A stretch of DNA of 12,533 nucleotides from Entrophospora sp. SA101 (GCA_958430865.1 CAUDNR010001621.1:1-12533); one strand, 5' to 3'; shown: positions 1 to 7,431, counted from the stretch's first letter. Translations and numbers: made by a program. Notes: generated from the sequence alone by a model not told the origin.

Positions 1-21
1 AAAATTTTAACTTTTAATTTT

Positions 22-150
22 GAAATTTGTTTTACAAATTATTTATTTTATTAATAAAATTTATATATGGTAAATAGTTTAAAAAAAAAGAAAGAAGGTG
101 TTGTTAAATCTAGTATAAAGACTAGATCTAAATCAAAAAAATAAGTGTAA
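22..150 (+). repeat. Direct repeat, copy A (partner 298-451)
   Basis: This segment starts at 'gaaatttgttttacaaatta' and runs through 'aaataagtgtaa'. It recurs at 333-451 with few changes. Copy A has 7 A's before 'taagtg' where copy B has 9, so the shared reading frame is shifted in copy A. The repeat includes a Lys-rich coding trace beginning near 67. There are no TIRs, so it looks like a local duplication rather than a transposon. Confidence 0.75.
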
Positions 151-277
151 AAAATTTACACAATAGGTGGTAATAAAGATAGCTATAATCATGATTACAA
201 ATAACAGAAAACATCCTGCTAATGACGATGTTGATGAAGAAAATATTAATAATAATAATGCTGAACAAAAGCAGTAA
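67..277 (+). pseudogene. Relic of a Lys-rich, Asn/Asp-tailed protein (3' end)
   Basis: An ATG at 67 opens a 25-codon frame rich in Lys (it contains KKEGVVKSSIKTRSKSKK) that stops at a TAA directly after an A-run. In copy B at about 379-440 the same peptide stays open because the A-run is 2 nt longer, and the only difference in the core is a synonymous ggt/ggc change. Downstream, an ATG at 191 opens 28 codons ending at TAA 275-277. Their acidic, Asn-rich composition (contains ANDDVDEEN, ends NAEQKQ) looks like a natural C-terminus. I read the two pieces as the broken 3' end of one nuclear-type basic protein, with frames disrupted between them. The family is not recognised. It could instead be two unrelated short chance ORFs. 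Confidence 0.35.
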
Positions 278-297
278 TGTAATTTTAATTTTAATTT

Positions 298-451
298 GAA
301 ATTTGTTTTTACAAATTATTTATTTTATTAATGAAATTTGTTTTTACAAATTATTTATTTTATTAATAAAATTTATATATGGTGAAAAGAAAGAAGGCGT
401 TGTTAAATCTAGTATAAAGACTAGATCTAAATCAAAAAAAAATAAGTGTAA
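298..451 (+). repeat. Direct repeat, copy B, with an internal 35-bp tandem duplication
   Basis: Second copy of the 22-150 segment. Its first part is further duplicated: a 35-bp unit starting 'gaaatttgtttttacaaatt' occurs at 298-332 and again at 333-367. A reading frame through copy B encodes the same Lys-rich peptide as copy A and stays open to 521, but it has no supported start. The stretch from 452 to 730 is AT-rich, with homopolymer T runs, and I see no other feature in it. Confidence 0.75.
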
Positions 452-730
452 GAAATTAGGTAGATTATTTATTTTAATTATAAATTTGAACAACTATACT
501 GATTATATTCACTTCTACTAAAATATTGTTAGCAAATTCATATTTTTTATTGTATTTTTTTTTTGATTTTTTTTTATACACATATGTATGTTTGCATATA
601 TTATCATAAATAAAATCAATTAAAGTTGCCAAAATTACAATTAAAATAAGATACATTATTCAATAAATTCAACTAGTGATGATTAGTAATTCATGTTCCA
701 TTTTTTACGTTAATAGATAATCAAATGAAT

Positions 731-885
731 TTATCCTTTTGCTAAGATTGAATAATTAGGATCTGTGCCTTTAAGAGTTTTAGCCATAATATGTATGATG
801 TACTTCCATTGCATTCAATTGATATGAATCATCATAAATAAAAAGTTTGATTTTGTTGAAAGAACAATTTATAATTATTTATATA
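731..885 (-). pseudogene. Small decayed coding relic, family unknown
   Basis: On the minus strand one frame is open over roughly 885-785 and reads as ordinary protein (contains YDDSYQLNAMEVHHTYY) before a TAA. A second frame takes over at the ATG at 787 and runs 18 codons (begins MAKTLKGTDPNY) to the TAA at 731-733. The join looks like a single frameshift inside one former exon, since both parts have balanced, non-repetitive composition unlike the surrounding AT-rich DNA. No splice sites or full domain are visible and I do not recognise the family. The alternative is chance open frames, which is possible at this length. Between this relic and 1455 the DNA holds only the small repeats listed. 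Confidence 0.35.
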
Positions 886-1124
886 AATGTTTTCAAATGC
901 TGAATAAATAAAATTTTATTACATTATAACTTTACTATCACTATATTCTTTTTACATATAAAACATAAGAAATTAGAAAAATTCCAAGTAATGTTTAGAC
1001 TCCTCCAGTTAATACTAAGAAATAGGCAGTTTTTACTAAGTAAATGAAACATTACTAAGTAGTAAGTAACTTTAGACTAGTAATAATTTGGAATGAATAG
1101 CTTATATGAAAGAAATAATACCTT

Positions 1125-1163
1125 TTACTAAGGGATTAGTATCAGTTACTATGGGATTAGTAT
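1125..1163 (+). repeat. 21-bp tandem repeat, two copies
   Basis: 'ttactaagggattagtat' at 1125 recurs 21 bp later as 'ttactatgggattagtat' at 1146 with one mismatch. The wider region 1010-1200 is sprinkled with 'ttactaag' motifs on this strand, suggesting a decayed repeat of unknown class. Confidence 0.7.
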
Positions 1164-1250
1164 GGTTTTTTGAATAAATTAAAAGTTCTTACTAAATTAT
1201 TTTGTTTGAAATTTTACAAGAAATTAAAGGGGTTTATAATCTACATATGG

Positions 1251-1320
1251 AAAAATTTTGAACCAATTTGGACGTGTTTTGCATAACTTTTATTATGCAA
1301 CTTCTATAATTCAAATTTTT
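1251..1320. repeat. Imperfect foldback hairpin
   Basis: The inner arms 'ttgcataa' (1279-1286) and 'ttatgcaa' (1293-1300) pair perfectly around a 6-nt loop. The outer arms 'aaaaattttgaa' (1251-1262) and 'ttcaaattttt' (1310-1320) pair imperfectly. It may be a decayed MITE. The motif 'atctacatat' flanks it on both sides in direct orientation (near 1239 and 1331). Confidence 0.45.
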
Positions 1321-1454
1321 GAGCCGCCGATCTACATATAAATTGACACGTGATTCCCCCTACCCTTAAATGATTTATATCGTGTTTATCAGTTATACAT
1401 ATTCTATTGTACTACTTTTAATTTGAGTTGTACAACTTTAAATATTGATTAACA

Positions 1455-1652
1455 TCACATTGTTAGAAAAATTGGAACAAATGATTTTTTCATAGTATGA
1501 ACATTAATAATTTGTTCAATATTGATCTTTATTGATTTTAGAACCATGCATTTCATATAATGACTATTATATCCATAAACAATTGCAAAAGAACCATATA
1601 TATAATATTTTATATGACTTTTAGAAATTGCTTCATCAATCCACTTAGTAAA
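1455..1652 (-). pseudogene. Protein kinase N-lobe relic (TKL-like)
   Basis: This frame is open for 65 codons between the stops at 1653-1655 and 1455-1457, with no ATG near its beginning. It starts FTKWIDEAISKSHIKYY, which resembles the lead-in peptide of the large TKL-type kinase families of Glomeromycotina. Next comes GSFAIVYGYNSHYMKCMVLKSI, read here as a glycine-loop remnant (GSFAIVY, first part apparently deleted) followed by strand beta-3 carrying the ATP-binding lysine (MVLKS). The reading then diverges and stops, so no HRD, DFG or activation segment exists. A kinase domain needs about 250 residues, so this is a truncated, non-functional piece. The kinase call rests on motif spacing I recognise rather than a search. 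Confidence 0.55.
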
Positions 1653-1804
1653 TTAATTTTTTTATAAATAATCAATAGAGTAAAATCAATAAAAACAAAA
1701 CAATATTAATAATAAGATAATTTTTAAAAATTTTGAATTGTAAAAAACTTTTGAAGTGGAGATGATGATTGATTTGATTTAATGATTAATGGTGGTTATG
1801 GTTA

Positions 1805-1943
1805 TACATGAAGTTGAAATTAAAACCCCAAAGTCGAAATTTTTCGACTTGAGGCAACTACATAGTAAAAATCAGTTTCAACCTTATTTCGACCCTATTT
1901 CGACCAGATCTGCAACTGGTCGAAATAGTTTCGACTTCATGTA
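1805..1943. mobile_element. MITE copy 1 (139 bp, TA target duplication)
   Basis: The terminal inverted repeats are 'tacatgaagttgaaa' and 'tttcgacttcatgta', flanked by TA on both sides (1803-1804, 1944-1945). An internal 13-bp perfect stem, 1895-1907 with 1916-1928, closes an 8-nt loop, and a second small palindrome lies at 1831-1850. It has no coding capacity, so it would depend on a Tc1/mariner-type transposase supplied elsewhere. It sits inside the minus-strand pseudogene, and an equal-length copy lies at 3110-3248. Confidence 0.85.
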
Positions 1944-2052
1944 TAGTTATGGTTTTTGAAATTGTGAGAGTTGTTCTCTTGATTTCTTGATATGGAATTG
2001 CTAGCTCAGCAAATTCTCAATATTTAATTCTTCCTGAGGTATATCTGATATA

Positions 2053-2622
2053 CAGGGTGTTAAGAAAAAAACGGCGGTTGGTAAAAATATTGTTTTTAAT
2101 GAAAAGTAGCCAAAATTATATGATGAAAATTATAACAGAGAATCGGAGGATCTTAGATTATAACATATGAAATTTTTGAAGCATGTTATTATGTAGGCTT
2201 TAGAGCAATTATTAAAGAAATTTACACATTAAATTGTTTTTTTCAAAATAATCAAATTTCTTTTATTTCCAATTGACAAAATTCTAGAAAATCTGGAAGT
2301 ATGAAAGTTTATATATATAATCTCCAGAACTTTCATTACACACCGGTATAATTTTTTGTATGATTATTATGTATATTTTTGTGCCAGGCTTATTATTAAA
2401 AATTTCCGTGTTAAAATTTCAGAGACAAAAATTTTGCAAAGTTTTAAAAAAAAGATATGAATTAGCTTTACAGAAAATTGGCAATAGCATATCATGTCTA
2501 TTTTTTTTATTTAACAAGGTAATTTGATAAACTTTCAAACGAATCTAAATTTATTTGATTATGTTATGTAATTGTTGAGATATGCAATTTTTTGTCACCG
2601 CCATTTTTTTCTTAACACACTG
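2053..2622. mobile_element. Non-autonomous TIR element, 570 bp, TA target site
   Basis: The left end 'cagggtgttaagaaaaaaac' and the inverted right end (2597-2622) match over 26 bp with two mismatches. TA dinucleotides flank both sides (2051-2052 and 2623-2624). The CAGGGTGT start with a TA target fits the Tc1/mariner superfamily. No transposase frame is visible inside, so it is a deletion derivative or MITE-like element. It interrupts the minus-strand pseudogene: removing it with one TA rejoins one open reading frame, which independently confirms the boundaries. Confidence 0.88.
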
Positions 2623-2733
2623 TAAATGACAATTCCGAAGCTGAATATTCTCCAGATCCACATGGTGAATATGGTGTACACTCATGATTAAAAAATTGAA
2701 ATGTATTTTCAAGAAATTTAAATGAAGGACTCA

Positions 2734-2790
2734 AATCTAATGAATAAGTTTCTGAATCTAGTGAATCAGTTTTTGAATCTAATGAAAATT
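2734..2790 (-). repeat. 21-bp tandem repeat encoding an Asp/Ser heptad
   Basis: The units start at 2734, 2755 and 2776 (the third partial), each resembling 'aatctagtgaatcagttttt'. On the minus strand, in the pseudogene frame, they encode a seven-residue Ser/Thr/Asp repeat (SKTDSLD, SETYSLD), so the repeat probably arose inside coding sequence. It also covers the candidate splice acceptor of the last exon. Confidence 0.7.
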
Positions 2791-3109
2791 AATAAAAAGC
2801 ATTTGTTAAATTCTTACCTCTTCTACATCATCATGCATAGTATTACCAAATAAGTTGTTTATATCATTATTGCCATCAGTCTAATCATAAATGTCATTAC
2901 CGTTTTCATTAGAAACAAGATCCATATTAATATTTTCATTTCTAGGAGTCAAGTCATCAACTTCTTTTAATTTGTCAATTCATCGATTTGGTGGTAATTC
3001 CGTTGGTTCATTTTCTTTGTAAAAGTGTCTGTTGAAGATATCATATATATTTTTTAAGAAACTTTGAACAAGTCAGCTGCTTCTTTTTCTATCTCAATGA
3101 TCTCCTCTA

Positions 3110-3248
3110 TACATGAAGTTGAAATTAAAACCCCAAAGTCGAAATGTTTTGACTTGAGGCAACTACATAGTAAAAATCAGTTTCGACCTTATTTCAACCC
3201 TATTTCGACCAGATCTACAAATGGTCAAAATAGTTTCGACTTCATGTA
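3110..3248. mobile_element. MITE copy 2 (139 bp, TA target duplication)
   Basis: Same length and ends as the element at 1805-1943, flanked by TA (3108-3109, 3249-3250). There are seven substitutions and no indels relative to copy 1. Four of the seven are CG in one copy and TG or CA in the other. It interrupts exon 3 of the minus-strand pseudogene after the codons for KIEE. The 68-codon plus-strand frame crossing it (3064-3270) is an artefact of the element. Confidence 0.87.
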
Positions 3249-3617
3249 TAATCTCTTCAATTTTTTCTAATGACAATTTGCGAATTACACCAAATTCTGT
3301 TATAATTTCTTTTGTGAGAGATCCAACGATCTTCTATAAAAAAAAAATTTAGGTTAGTTTTTAAAAATTATCAATATGTTCAAATGAATGTGATTCCTTA
3401 CATGATCAGTACTTGTGTTTCTCTCCTGCTCCTTATTTAAACGTAATATATTTGGATGTTTGGCAATACTATGTATCAGGAAAAAATATTAAAAAAAATA
3501 TTGAGCAATAAAAGCTAAAAATTAGGGAGTTTAATGTTAACTAATAAATAATATTTACTTGTTTCCTCCAACAACAAATTCGCCTTTTCTCTTTTGTTGT
3601 TCTTCTGAAGATGACAT

Positions 3618-3941
3618 TGTTTTTTTGGCAAAGATTGATAAAAATTAATTGATTAACTGATAACCAATTTAGTGTAACACTGTAAATATAGACACGAATT
3701 AAAAAAATTGTTTTTCCAAAAAAAAAATTTTTAGACAAAGAGTCAGTCCAAATTGAATGTTTGAAATGGTGGTTCTCCCGAAGAAATGTATTATTTATTA
3801 ATATCCAGAGGTACAAAATTTTTTTTTTGTATTATGTCTTTTTTATTTTATAAATATAATTATTAAATCGAGACGTGGGCACATTTTTTAGGTAATCCTT
3901 ATCAAGATAATAAATATTTGGTATAACTGTTTTCGTAATTA
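3618..3941. other. Upstream region of the pseudogene, no gene seen
   Basis: Sequence between the pseudogene start codon and the pogo-like element. It is AT-rich with A/T homopolymers at 3716-3731 and 3818-3828. On the minus strand an inverted CCAAT-type motif ('attggt') lies about 50 bp upstream of the ATG. No convincing TATA or other coding signal is seen. The minus-strand frame 3541-3816 runs out of phase through exon 1 and has low-complexity composition, so I do not call it. Confidence 0.5.
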
Positions 3942-4868
3942 CAGTCAACCCTCGTCACAGCGGATTTTATTAATAAATTCGTGCCACAGTGTTAACGGAT
4001 TTTTGATTGGGAACCTTCTATATGACTAACTAATCTTACCACAGCGGATTCACGTGACATAGAAATTTATAAAATTATCCGAATTACTAAAATAGGCAAC
4101 AAAAATTTTTTTAATTTACGGATTTAAATACAAAACAATAAACGGATTATTTGATCAAGTAACAAAATTTCCCAAGTTTCTAAAATAATTTATCAAATGC
4201 TTGCGATTAACAATATTTTTTAAGTTTCTAAATAATTGATCAAACTTCTGCAAGTAACAAACAATTAAATGAATTATTTGTTCAAACGTTTACAAGTAAC
4301 AAAATTTTCCAAGTTTCTAAAATAATTTATCAAATGCTTGCGAGTAACAATATTTTTTAAGTTTCTAAATAATTGATCAAACGTCTGCAAGTAACAAACA
4401 ATTAAATGAATTATTTGTTAAAAAGTTTACAAGTAACAAAATTTTCCAAGTTTCTAAAATAATTTATCAATACAAATAATTAAATAGATTGTATGTTCAA
4501 ATATTTGTGAGTAACAAAATCCCAAGTTTCCAAATAAATAACTGAAAGTTTTTAGACAATAAAACGAACAGGATTTATTATCCTTCTCCAAAGATCAAAA
4601 TTTCAAAATGTATAAATTAAGATGAAAATTTTGTTTATTAATTTTACAACTATAATCGAAAAAAAATAATGAAAAATTAATACAACCAAATATTTCATCT
4701 TATTTCAAAAAATAGATTTTTAATTCCTGCATGTATATATTAGTATCAGGTTATTATGATCTATTACTATTTATTAAAAAAAAATTTGTCGATCATGATC
4801 ATCACCATAGCGGTCACAACGGATTTTTTTGGCTGGTCCCATCAATCCGCAGTGACGAGGTTTGACTG
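3942..4868. mobile_element. Pogo/Tigger-like non-autonomous element, 927 bp
   Basis: The left end 'cagtcaaccctcgtcacagc' and the inverted right end 'cagtcaaacctcgtcactgc' match with two mismatches over 20 bp. TA duplications sit at 3940-3941 and 4869-4870. Subterminal copies of 'cacagcggatt' (near 3956 and 4039, and on the opposite strand near the right end) look like transposase-binding repeats. CAGT-type termini with a TA target are typical of the pogo/Tigger/Fot1 branch of Tc1/mariner. No transposase frame exists inside. The middle is instead filled by the 137-bp higher-order repeat at 4156-4470. The last 73 bp recur at 11661-11733. Confidence 0.87.
4156..4470 (+). repeat. 137-bp higher-order tandem repeat of three 42-48-bp monomers
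   Basis: Unit 1 starts at 4156, unit 2 at 4293 and a partial unit 3 at 4430, so the period is exactly 137. Within unit 2 the monomers are 4293-4340 (48 bp), 4341-4387 (47 bp) and 4388-4429 (42 bp). Each begins with a variant of 'caagtaacaa', and the first two continue with 'aagtttctaaa'. More diverged monomers flank the array (4471-4550). This is a satellite-like higher-order structure inside a transposon. Confidence 0.85.
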
Positions 4869-5119
4869 TATTATTAATATTAATATTAAGTGTATAATTA
4901 TTAGAAGAAAGCGTCAAAGATAAAAAAAAGCAACATGACTGTTAAAGATGGGAGGGACAACTACCCCTAGATGATTTGATACTGGGAAATTTACAAACAT
5001 TGAAGTAGATTACCTTGAATACTTTAAAACATTACAGTCATTGTCACTTTCCTCGTGTGCATAAAGGCTAATCTGATCAGTGTGCTAAATTTTCAGGGGG
5101 GACGTGTCCCTGAAGTTTA
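4796..5119 (+). repeat. Segmental duplication copy 1 (324 bp)
   Basis: It matches 11661-12006 at an offset of 6865 bp. It covers the last 73 bp of the pogo-like element, its TA, and about 250 bp of outside flank, so it is a segmental copy and not a transposition event. There are eight substitutions, all transitions, clustered after 4960. This copy also lacks 22 bp present in copy 2 (after 5085). Confidence 0.9.
4914..5084 (-). pseudogene. Relic of an unknown protein C-terminus (in duplicated segment)
   Basis: From 5084 one minus-strand frame reads HTDQISLYAHEESDNDCNVL and continues to KYSR, then an in-frame TAA. It resumes in the same frame for about 30 more codons (contains FVNFPVSNHLGVVVPPIFNS) to the TGA at 4914-4916. 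Both copies of the duplication keep this frame with the same single internal stop. Composition and hydrophobic pattern look like real protein, but I recognise no family. A GTAATC donor overlaps the internal stop, so the piece may instead be an exon ending at KYS. It lies 45 bp outside the pogo-like right end. Confidence 0.4.
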
Positions 5120-5157
5120 CCAAAACTGCATCATTTTCAAGGACACTTTTATGAATC

Positions 5158-5373
5158 CTAATCTTCCCTCTCCGAGAAGGCAGAAAAGTTTCCTGTAAAA
5201 ATCCTATTTCTAGGCTCTGCAACTAAGAAATTGCAACTCAGGTTGCAATTTGCTTCAAACTCAAGCGATTGCAATTCAGAGTGAGGTTGGGACTCTGAAA
5301 TTGCACTTGGACTCTTTCTTTTCAAAGAGCCTGCTGTATGTCTTCTACATTCTGGCATTATGAGGAAAGCCAT
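5158..5373 (-). CDS. Hypothetical 71-residue ORF in a GC-richer patch
   Basis: ATG 5373-5371 opens 71 codons ending at TAG 5158-5160. The patch is about 42% G+C by my count over 5161-5340, clearly above its neighbours. The product is polar and Ser/Glu-rich (contains SAISESQPHSELQSLEFE), with three Cys and no signal peptide or membrane segment. The centre holds a perfect 10-bp inverted repeat, 5228-5237 with 5242-5251, and several 'ttgcaa' copies, so it could be a repeat rather than a gene. It starts 39 bp beyond the segmental duplication. No intron or homologous domain was recognised. Coding status is uncertain. Confidence 0.3.
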   Translation of the reverse strand: MAFLIMPECRRHTAGSLKRKSPSAISESQPHSELQSLEFEANCNLSCNFLVAEPRNRIFTGNFSAFSERED

Positions 5374-7125
5374 AAAATAGTGTATGTTCCATATAATTAA
5401 TTATTTTTCTAAATTATCAGTATCAAATTCTAACGAAGCATTACCAGTTAAAAATTTACGCTAATACTAGGTTTTATGATTCCTGAAAGATTTTGTAGAG
5501 TACTTTCTATTTACCAGAACAACTTTTGCAACTCATACCAGATATTGCTAAATTAAGTTTTTTTATCATTGTTGTTGTTGGTGTTGGTAAAGGAGAAGGA
5601 AAAGAAGGAATTTTTTCATTTACAAGTGGGAGACGATGATGAAAATGTCAAGAGAGAGAAGACGAAGCGGTAAAGTTTGGAGGCAATGGATTTGAAAAAT
5701 ATATTTTTTAAAAAAAATGATTGCATTTAATATTTTTATTAAAGATCAAAAATCATCTTTTTGTGAGGAGTTCTTTAATATATCATTAGCAAAAATAACT
5801 CATGGTCGAATCATTAAATTAAAATATTAATAAAAGAAAAGAAAAAAGGCGTGCGTTTATTTTTTAAAAAAGTCATGTGTAAAATTCTGAATTTATTGTG
5901 TTTCAATTCATATAATATTGATATTAATATATTAACAATTCCGTGGAAAAATTCATTCTAAATTAATTCATTGTTTGTTTGTTATTTTTGCCTCAGAGAA
6001 ATATTAACAATTTTATTTTTTAACCGATAATTCGCCGTCAGAAAATGATTCCAGATATGACAGACAAACAAACATAATATCACAACGATATTTATTTATA
6101 TATATTTTACTTGCGCTGCCTTTATGTCTTTAAGGAAAGGACTTTTTATTATTATAAACTATTAAAATCATATTTGATCAGAATAATTTTCATTGAAAAA
6201 GAACAGTAATAGTAAATATATAATCAATGTCAATGATCAATATTTCTTTATTCTTATAAATCCATAGATAATGATTTCAGCCTGAAAAACTTGATTTTAA
6301 TGGAATTTATATGAAATTAGACTGCAGTTAATATTAATTTACAATTTGGTTAGCGCATGCGCATATTACGCGATTGGTGACATTTTTTCAGTTTTCATTC
6401 ATTCATAATAATAATGTATTTTTTTCTTACACAGAAAATAACTTTTCTAAAAATGTGTTACATATTTATATTTAATTGAATTCTATAAAGGTAAACGTTA
6501 TAATTAACTTTTCCAACACAAAATAATTAACGAAAGTTAGCGAAAAAATACAATTCGATTAAACCAGTGTTTGGAAAGAATACTTTGGGACCAAAAAATG
6601 TTTCATAAAATTGATTGATTATCAGTTTCTTTTTTCTTATCCTTATTTTGATCATAAGCACTCACTCCCCCAACAATTTAATTAAAAAAAAAGTCACTTG
6701 ATTAAATCAAGCCTTTTTCAAAACACTTCCCTAAACAATTTAGAATTAATCCGTTATTGTTTTTGAAAATGTAAAGATTCTTTCCTGACTAATAATTTGG
6801 GAATTAAGTCCTTATTGTTAATATTAAACAACCATGCCCTTTTGAAAATGTAAAGAAAATATTTTTCCTGCCACCAACAATTCGGAATTAATTCATTATC
6901 ACGGTAGCAGAATTTAAAAAATGCGCAACATTACTATTATTAAACGATCTGAAACACATAAACATCCATACTTTTCATCCATCCCTTTTCTTTGTATATT
7001 CATCATCATCAGTAGAAGTATCATCATGATGTTTATTTTCATCTAAAGTGTTCTCCGTAAATTTTTTTTATAATTACAATTTTATAAGGACAAGTGGAAA
7101 CTCAAAATAATTATTATTTGGAATA
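5374..7125. other. Long gene-poor stretch
   Basis: No gene is supported here. Between 5490 and 5660 several short overlapping plus-strand frames look mildly protein-like (for example LPEQLLQLIPDIAK before a Gly/Lys/Glu-rich tract), but none has a start or splice sites I trust. 6353-6362 is a perfect palindrome 'gcgcatgcgc', with an 'attggt' (reverse CCAAT) 20 bp further on, in otherwise AT-rich DNA. 6660-6900 holds a degenerate tandem repeat listed separately. The rest is AT-rich filler with homopolymers. Confidence 0.5.
6728..6902 (+). repeat. Degenerate tandem repeat, three copies
   Basis: A unit like 'caacaattcggaattaattc', preceded by 'tccct' or 'tcctg', starts near 6728, 6783 and 6866, with a weaker copy near 6662. 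Two copies also share 'gaaaatgtaaag' (6764, 6843). Spacing is irregular (55 and 83 bp), so this is an old, diverged array with no visible coding role. Confidence 0.55.
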
Positions 7126-7272
7126 TTAACATTTATGAATTACACAATTCGGCATTACGTAAATAAATTTGCCATGTTCTTGTTCTGATTTAGAAAGAGC
7201 TTGAAAGGCTTCTCGTAATTCTGCAAACTCTTCTTTTGGAATTTTTGATGAACAACCACAACCATAACCCAT
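7126..7272 (-). CDS. Small Cys-rich protein or truncated CxCxC-domain fragment
   Basis: ATG 7272-7270 sits in a good context (aaaaATGGG) and opens 48 codons to TAA 7126-7128. The N-terminus MGYGCGCSSKIPKEEFAELR is striking. Gly2 with Cys5 and Cys7 resembles the myristoylation plus palmitoylation lead of Src-family kinases. Equally, CGC-C followed by an amphipathic helix (AELREAFQALSKSEQ) resembles the CxCxC start of transposon-associated proteins. A possible donor GTAATG at 7158 and a weak acceptor at 7053 would replace the tail by an acidic exon 7052-6975 (contains DDTSTDDDEYTKKR), with phases fitting and a 63-residue product. Upstream, an 18-codon uORF (7331-7275) stops 2 nt before this ATG. 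A single-base shift there would join the two, so it may instead be a broken longer gene. Confidence 0.42.
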   Translation of the reverse strand: MGYGCGCSSKIPKEEFAELREAFQALSKSEQEHGKFIYVMPNCVIHKC

Positions 7273-7353
7273 TTTTAAAAATCAATTGCTTCATAATATT
7301 CATCAGAACAATTATATTTATTATTCTCCATTCACTTAATAATAACTAGGCCC

Positions 7354-7431
7354 CGAAATATATCTACAGAGGTCGAGTGTTACCAAATTAGGAAATAACA
7401 GCTCAAACTTGACTTCTGTAGATATATTTCG
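7354..7431. repeat. Long near-perfect hairpin (25-bp arms)
   Basis: The left arm 7354-7378 ('cgaaatatatctacagaggt' plus 5 nt) pairs with 7407-7431, with two mismatches, around a 28-nt interior. Both arm differences are G versus A, one of them CG versus CA. It is probably a small foldback MITE. It lies 23 bp upstream of the uORF of the small Cys-rich gene, and an AT-rich 'tatataaata' follows at about 7449, so it could fall in that gene's 5' leader. Confidence 0.75.

Larger units (their letters stand above)
1724..3617 (-). pseudogene. Multi-exon pseudogene split by three transposon insertions
   Basis: The start is ATG 3617-3615 (reads MSSSEEQQKRKGEFVVGGN). Exon 1 is 3617-3559, intron 3558-3469 (90 nt, GTAAAT...ATAG), exon 2 3468-3402, intron 3401-3334 (68 nt, GTAAGG...ATAG), and exon 3 starts at 3333. 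Phases agree across both introns. Exon 3 encodes a helical, charged region (contains LTKEIITEFGVIRKLSLEKI) until a MITE interrupts it, then continues to a donor at 2818/2817. From about 2778 one frame runs on, is cut by the 570-bp element, and resumes exactly in frame at 2050 if that element plus one TA is removed. In-frame stops lie at 2980-2982, 2881-2883, 2001-2003 and 1947-1949. Two single-base frame slips lie near 3108 and 3055. The final stop is 1724-1726. No domain is recognised. The 39-nt gap 2817-2779 may be an intron, but the phases do not fit, so an indel is likely. Confidence 0.7.

Noticed and set aside
303..521. 72-codon plus-strand ORF
   Set aside because: Only the Lys-rich middle is shared with copy A. 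The N-terminal part is translated repeat and the tail is low-complexity, so it is not called as a gene.
474..656. 60-codon minus-strand ORF with a hydrophobic start
   Set aside because: It lies in T-rich low-complexity DNA and its Lys/Asn/Ile bias follows base composition. No other support.
3064..3270. 68-codon plus-strand ORF
   Set aside because: Most of it is MITE copy 2 and the strand is opposite to the supported exons.
3541..3816. 91-codon minus-strand ORF
   Set aside because: It overlaps exon 1 of the pseudogene in another frame, with composition that looks random.
4156..4470. CRISPR-like regular spacing
   Set aside because: The units are contiguous tandem repeats without unique spacers, in a eukaryotic transposon.
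5800..5815. tRNA T-loop-like 'ggtcgaatc'
   Set aside because: No paired T stem, D arm or acceptor stem around it.
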